From assembly GCA_026770585.1 (NCBI GenBank), contig MU646372.1, positions 485,810-499,404 of the forward strand: DNA of 13,595 nt, given 5' to 3'. The notes beneath the pieces were generated by a model. The model was not told where the DNA came from, did no database searches, and saw nothing but the letters and a program-made list of their open reading frames with translations. This document shows positions 1-13,595 of this stretch, piece by piece. This DNA is from Baffinella frigidus (Eukaryota > Cryptophyceae > Cryptomonadales > Baffinellaceae). A program made the translations under genes and the position numbers. How positions within the stretch are numbered: the first letter of the stretch is position 1; each line of letters opens with the position of its first letter.

Positions 1-69
1 ATACACCCTCCCGCTCCCAGTCGCGACAACACGGCCTGGCATGGGTGTGGGGTGGTGGGGAGGAGGGAC

Positions 70-10540
<10,471 letters not shown>

Positions 10541-10700
10541 TTTCTCGCTCGCTCGTCCGATTTTGGGGTTGGCGGGAAGTGACGTTCATAAGTCTCGGGG
10601 TTGACTTTTGGAGGCACCTTTTAAAAATGTTTTTTTTAGGAGTTGTAAAAAAGGGGTCCTGGAGCCGACGGAGCCGAGTTCAGAGTGTGTGCTCCCCAAT
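10541..10700. promoter_or_regulatory. Divergent promoter between the two genes
   Basis: 160 bp separate the two start codons, so both promoters and 5' leaders must fit here or overlap. Visible: an E2F-like box at 10569-10579, a TGACGT half-site at 10579-10585 region, and an A/T-rich TTTTAAAAATG at 10619-10629 that could act as a TATA-like element for the plus-strand gene. Co-regulation is inferred from geometry only. Confidence 0.6.
10569..10579. promoter_or_regulatory. E2F-like site
   Basis: TTGGCGGGAAG matches the E2F consensus TTTGGCGGGAAA except at the outer bases. It lies about 30 bp before the remodeller start. HELLS is known to be tied to the E2F/S-phase programme, so a conserved cell-cycle input is plausible, but a single short match can occur by chance in GC-rich DNA. 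Confidence 0.4.
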
Positions 10701-10771
10701 ATGGATTTCTCCGCGGCCTTCCCGGTCGACGCGGACAGAGATGATGCGGAGCCCTCCCCCCCTCCTTCTGG
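10701..10771 (+). CDS. Coiled-coil gene, exon 1
   Basis: ATG at 10701, 23 codons (MDFSAAFPVDADRDDAEP then a Pro/Ser run), donor TCTGG|GTCC in phase 2. The alternative donor CACC|GTCC would put exon 2 out of frame with the coiled-coil exons, so it was not used. Confidence 0.55.
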
Positions 10772-12037
10772 GTCCAGCCCCCACCACCGTCCCCCTGAAA
10801 CAAAAAATATCTCTCGCTTTCCCACGCCCTCCCTCTCATTCCTTCCCTCTCCTGCTGCAGATTCGCGATGGGGGGCATGGGATCGTCTCTGCCGCAGGCC
10901 GCCACGGGCAGCATGGAGGTGACTGGCCATTCCAGGCCAGAGAAGCTTGGTAGAAACGGGTTGCGTGGGTTCCAACATCCGTGAGTGTTGGAAGAATCTC
11001 AGCTCAGTGCACCTGTATACCCCTTCAATAATTTCTTCCTGTTCCCCGCAGGGGAAGGCGTTGAAGGTGATGGATCATCTGTTTCTCTTCTCCGAGGTCC
11101 TTCGGATGCTCACGGAGCTGCGAGGGGAGACCGCCGCCATGCGCGCAGAGCTCCTAGGTTACTGCTGCCCTGCTGCTCCCGCCATCAAGTCCGGACCTGC
11201 GGGTGTTCTGTGCCGCGGTATCTGATAGGGACGTGCAGCACCACGTTTGCCGCAGTTGGTTGCCACGCGACGCGTGGGATACCATCCCCTCTTTTGGCAC
11301 CGCGCGCTGACATGCCGCATATCCCCACGCCGCAGACGTGCGCGCGGAGGTGACAGCTCTTCGCGGCCACGGCGGGGGCAACGGCGAGGGCAAGGAGGCC
11401 CCCGAGCTTGCGTCGTGGTGCGCCCAGGTGCACCTCGCCCGCCAGACATGGAGAGAGGGAGATCTCTCTATTCAACTGCCGAGGGCGAAAAAAGCTTGAG
11501 CTTGTGAAAAGTGGCGGTGGGGATATTTCTCGGAGGAGCACTGTTTGCAGTTTCATAGGCTAACGGCCTGAAAATGGGGTAGTTTGGCATACGGTATTGC
11601 CTAGGACCTCCTACCGTAGGCCGAGGGATCCTAGGACCAAAAAGTCTCGGCCTACGGTAGGAGGTCCTAGGCAATGCCGTAGGCCTGACCACCCCATTTT
11701 CAGGCCGTTACCCTATTAAGTTGCAACATTTGTGTGTGGCGTCGGCTGGTGCTAAGAGGGGTGGTGCTTCTCGCAGCCGCCGGGCGGGAGTTCGGCCCAA
11801 TCTCATAACCTGTCCCCCCTGGAATGTGACGAGCAGGTGGACGGAGACCTGCGGGGGGTGCTGGAGGAGGTGGCCGGGGTCAAGTCAGAGGTCGCCGCCG
11901 TGCGCTCCGAGGTCGCGTCCGTCAAGGCGGCGGTCGCGGAGGTGGCGACGACCGTCAAAGGGGTCGCGGGGGCCGTGGTGGCGCTCCCCGCGGCGCTGCA
12001 ACTCCTCACGGGGGCCGCGGCGCCGGAGAGGAGGTGA
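10701..12037 (+). CDS. Small coiled-coil protein, 175 residues, unknown function
   Basis: Five-exon model: 10701-10771, 10861-10918, 11052-11157, 11336-11427, 11837-12037 (TGA 12035-12037). Phases agree (2, 0, 1, 0) and all introns are GT-AG. The start is the first ATG in frame. Residues 1-43 are Pro/Ser/Gly-rich and acidic. About residues 44-85 form a helix with spaced Leu/Val (FLFSEVLRMLTELRGETAA, then MRAELLDVRAEVTALRG). A Gly-rich hinge follows. The last exon has a heptad-like run VKSEVAAVRSEVASVKAAV and an Ala/Val/Leu-rich tail ending PERR. No family is recognised; it could be a structural or scaffold protein. If intron 4 is retained the frame stops at 11497-11499, giving about 132 residues. 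No similarity supports it; the evidence is splice logic and the coding look of exons 3-5. Confidence 0.6.
10861..10918 (+). CDS. Coiled-coil gene, exon 2
   Basis: Follows a pyrimidine-rich tract and CTGCTGCAG, the best acceptor of this gene. Encodes FAMGGMGSSLPQAATGSME and ends GAG|GTGACT, phase 0. The internal ATG at 10868 (MGGMGSS) could serve as an alternative start. Confidence 0.55.
11052..11157 (+). CDS. Coiled-coil gene, exon 3
   Basis: Acceptor TTCCCCGCAG, donor CTCCTAG|GTTACT, 35 codons plus one base. The product is an amphipathic helix (VMDHLFLFSEVLRMLTEL, then ETAAMRAELL). The reading frame is free of stops and has GC-rich third positions. Confidence 0.65.
11336..11427 (+). CDS. 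Coiled-coil gene, exon 4
   Basis: Acceptor ACGCCGCAG, donor GCCCAG|GTGCAC. Completes Asp, then VRAEVTALRG and a Gly-rich linker (HGGGNGEG) ending ELASWCAQ. The following 409-bp intron holds a full-length palindromic element at 11558-11713. Confidence 0.6.
11558..11713. mobile_element. Full palindromic MITE-like element C
   Basis: Two arms of about 70 bp: GGCTAACGGCCTGAAAATGG at left and CCATTTTCAGGCCGTTACCC at right, meeting around GGATCCTAGGACCAAAAAG. TA dinucleotides flank both ends (11556-11557, 11714-11715), which would fit a Tc1/mariner-type duplication but are weak evidence. It lies in intron 4 of the coiled-coil gene. Each arm carries one CCTAC(G/C)GTAGG motif. Confidence 0.85.
11837..12037 (+). 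CDS. Coiled-coil gene, exon 5 (terminal)
   Basis: Starts after GACGAGCAG and runs 66 codons to TGA. The heptad-like Val/Ala pattern (LEEVAGVKSEVAAVRSEVAS and onward) predicts a parallel coiled-coil, followed by a hydrophobic Ala/Val/Leu stretch that may be a short membrane-associated helix. This is the most gene-like open frame on the plus strand. Confidence 0.65.
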   Translation: MDGDLRGVLEEVAGVKSEVAAVRSEVASVKAAVAEVATTVKGVAGAVVALPAALQLLTGAAAPERR

Positions 12038-12343
12038 GGCCGCCGCAGCCGCCCCCCACCACACAGCGGGCTACGAGGGGGGGTTCGGCCCAAATGCGGC
12101 CAGCTTTCTGTTACCTGATCCGTACGAGCCCTCCTATGTCCCTACGGGTTGCCTACCGTAGGATCATAGGTCTTGTCACTGAGGGGTTGTTCGAAATCCC
12201 TTCGAAGTCCGCTGCGTGGCGTAGCAGCGCCCGAGTTCTATCTTCCCCGGATTCCCGGGGATCATGTCAAGCCTCTTACCTTGAAATTAATTGCAATGTG
12301 TACCAGAATCGTTTAGATGAACCCATCGAAGGCCCCGGTGGCT

Positions 12344-12391
12344 GCTAAGTGGTTGCAACCACATAGCGTTAAGTGGTTGCAACCACTTAGC
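12344..12391. repeat. Nested palindromes
   Basis: AAGTGGTTGCAACCACTT (12371-12388) is a perfect 18-bp palindrome. A near copy precedes it (12347-12364 region), and the outer GCTAAGTGG / CCACTTAGC pair makes the whole 48 bp an inverted repeat. Confidence 0.85.
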
Positions 12392-12466
12392 GTTCCAGCT
12401 CGCGTTTCGATAGTAAACAGGGGCTGGCTGGAATGAGATTCGTGACGCAACTCGTCCTGGCACAAA

Positions 12467-12708
12467 TTGTATTGTAGATTTCGGGTTAGCGCGGAATTTC
12501 TCGAGGTCGGGTCGGGGGATCGGGGAAAGAAAAATCAAGAACATTTGCCGGTGTGTGACGTGGTGTGGGTGGGGGTTGCTCTTGTCAAACCAATGTCTGA
12601 CATAGCACAAAACTCGAGAGGACATACAAATAATCGCGTTTTTTTTCGATTTCCTCGATTCTCCGACCCCGATCCAAATTCTGCGCCAACCCAAAATCTA
12701 CATTACAA
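12467..12708. mobile_element. 242-bp inverted-repeat element D
   Basis: The left end TTGTATTGTAGATTTCGGGT pairs with the complement of the right end (TTGTAATGTAGATTTTGGGT). Pairing continues over about 60 bp (GCGGAATTT / GCAGAATTT, GATCGGGG blocks). No TSD is evident and no coding capacity. Confidence 0.7.
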
Positions 12709-12859
12709 CTCAGGGGCATTAAAACCCCAATTCCTCAGGGGCTTTAAACCCCCAATTCCTAAAAGGCTCCCATTTGTACCAAAACGAGTTGCTTTACTAA
12801 CCTGATTTCAGATCCTATTACTAGGAGAATTATGATGCAGATCAGTCGCTCTTGGACTG

Positions 12860-12985
12860 CCACGCCAGATTCCTGGAAGGTGTTGCCAAAAGTCAATTTC
12901 CCCTCAAGGCAGTGGTTTTCAAAAGTTGCTAACCGCATCCTGATACGGTTCCAAAAAATCAACACCCTCCTCCACTCTGGCGTGG
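12860..12985. mobile_element. 126-bp inverted-repeat element
   Basis: Ends CCACGCCAGA and TCTGGCGTGG are perfect complements, with GGTGTTG/CAACACC just inside. No clear TSD. A small MITE or fold-back. Confidence 0.6.
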
Positions 12986-13046
12986 TGTGTGGCGTAATAT
13001 AGAGCGCAACGTGACCTGCGAGTGATTCACTTAGTGCGGTCCACTT

Positions 13047-13190
13047 TCATCTCGAAAGATAACTGAACGACTTCCCTAACCAGCGGTTTCATTTCATTAG
13101 GAGGCCTAATTAAATTTACTATACCCTAACTAATTTCTCCTATTCAACCTCCTATTGAAAAGGAACTGGTGCAGTTATCTGCCGAGATGA
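13047..13190. mobile_element. 144-bp TIR element A, copy 2, with 4-bp TSD ACTT
   Basis: Same length as the copy in intron 13 and alike throughout (TCATCTCGAAAGATAACTGA, AGGCCTAATTAAATTTACTA, CCGAGATGA). ACTT flanks it at 13043-13046 and 13191-13194. The longer direct repeat ACTTAGTGCGGTCCAC on both sides is explained if it landed in a pre-existing 14-bp tandem pair. Confidence 0.9.
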
Positions 13191-13264
13191 ACTTAGTGCG
13201 GTCCACGTGCAGCCAGGCGTGGCCAGGGCCAGGCCTTGCCTCTGCACTACGTAACGCCACAAGT

Positions 13265-13404
13265 TAACGCCAGCGGGCCCCTTAACCTACGGTAGGAACC
13301 CCCCCTCCTCCTACGACGTTTAAAACAAAAAGGACTTTAAAAGTCGTAGGAGGGGGGCTCGTACCGTAGGCAATCCGTAGGCTCTAAGTACCTCGATGGC
13401 GTTA
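13265..13404. mobile_element. 140-bp nested inverted-repeat element
   Basis: Outer ends TAACGCCA/TGGCGTTA. The inner 85 bp (13286-13370) runs from CCTACGGTAGG through CCTCCTACGAC, a TTTAAA-rich centre, and GTCGTAGGAGGGGGG to GTACCGTAGG. It shares the CCTACGGTAGG motif and a TAACG end with element C, so may be related. Confidence 0.7.
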
Positions 13405-13465
13405 GCTTTTTGCATGATACGTGGCCCGCACCAAGTGCATCACTCTTCTGCCCTGACGCGCCCCC

Positions 13466-13595
13466 CCCTAAACCCTAAACCTTAAACCCTGACCCCTAAA
13501 CCCTAAACCCCAAACCCTAAACCCTAAACCCTAAACCCTAAACCCTAGACCCTAAACCCTAAACCCTAAACCCCAAACCCTAAACCCGAAACCCG
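13466..13595. repeat. Interstitial telomeric tract (CCCTAAA)n
   Basis: About 18 seven-base units, 12 of them perfect CCCTAAA; variants include CCTTAAA, CCCCAAA, CCCTAGA and CCCGAAA. It runs to the window end. A telomere capping DNA on its left would read TTTAGGG on this strand, so this orientation is inverted. Confidence 0.95.

Larger units (their letters stand above)
12038..13465. other. Intergenic, repeat-rich, no gene seen
   Basis: Follows the coiled-coil gene. Open frames are short, without coding look or splice logic. The region is less GC-rich than the genes and holds nested palindromes, three inverted-repeat elements, one copy of element A, and a 25-bp tandem pair (CAGGGGCATTAAAACCCC, CAGGGGCTTTAAACCCCC, 12711-12760). 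Its position beside a telomeric tract suggests subtelomere-like DNA. Confidence 0.7.

Noticed and set aside
1-67. Possible exon 17 (minus strand, after CCAG near 28-35).
   Set aside because: The only phase-compatible reading does not resemble the YDSDWNPQ block expected after motif V, so it is left as intron.
13027-13206. A 16-bp direct repeat ACTTAGTGCGGTCCAC flanking element A copy 2, as an unusually long TSD.
   Set aside because: The other copy has only a 4-bp duplication, and a pre-existing 14-bp tandem pair plus a 4-bp TSD explains the flanks fully.
12038-13465. Short open frames as possible genes.
   Set aside because: None exceeds about 135 codons. They cross inverted-repeat elements and show neither coding bias nor family similarity.

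Overview
This window is eukaryotic nuclear DNA. It is GC-rich, its genes are cut into short exons by GT-AG introns, and its right end is a tract of plant/algal-type telomeric repeat (CCCTAAA). Plants, green algae, cryptophytes, dinoflagellates and chlorarachniophytes share this repeat, so I infer a protist or alga of one of these kinds but cannot name the species.

Main gene, minus strand, 10540 down to past the left edge: 16 exons can be joined with consistent reading phase (626 complete codons). They encode an SNF2-family chromatin-remodelling ATPase of the Lsh subfamily (human HELLS, Arabidopsis DDM1). The N-terminal acidic and coiled-coil region, helicase motifs I (GLGKT), II (DEGH), III (SGT), IV and V (STRAGGLGINL) are all present. 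Motif VI and the C-terminus lie beyond position 1. Exons are 54-246 nt and introns 185-1146 nt.

Second gene, plus strand, 10701-12037: a five-exon model of 175 residues for a small coiled-coil protein that I do not recognise. Its start codon is 160 bp from the remodeller's start codon, so the two genes share a divergent promoter. That promoter carries an E2F-like TTGGCGGGAA box.

The introns are the unusual part. They hold several families of short inverted-repeat elements (MITE-like), two with clear target-site duplications, plus GA/GAA microsatellites and degenerate telomere-like repeats. They also hold tandem duplications that copy the exon-intron junctions themselves. At least five exons have one or more echo copies of their splice site with adjoining coding sequence in the neighbouring intron, and a sixth case is weak. 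The clearest are exon 15 (two donor-side echoes, one a 17-residue decoy) and exon 9 (three acceptor-side echoes).

From 12038 to 13465 I see no convincing gene, only inverted-repeat elements and palindromes. The telomeric tract at 13466-13595 is in the wrong orientation to cap a chromosome that lies to its left, so it is interstitial or marks an assembly join.
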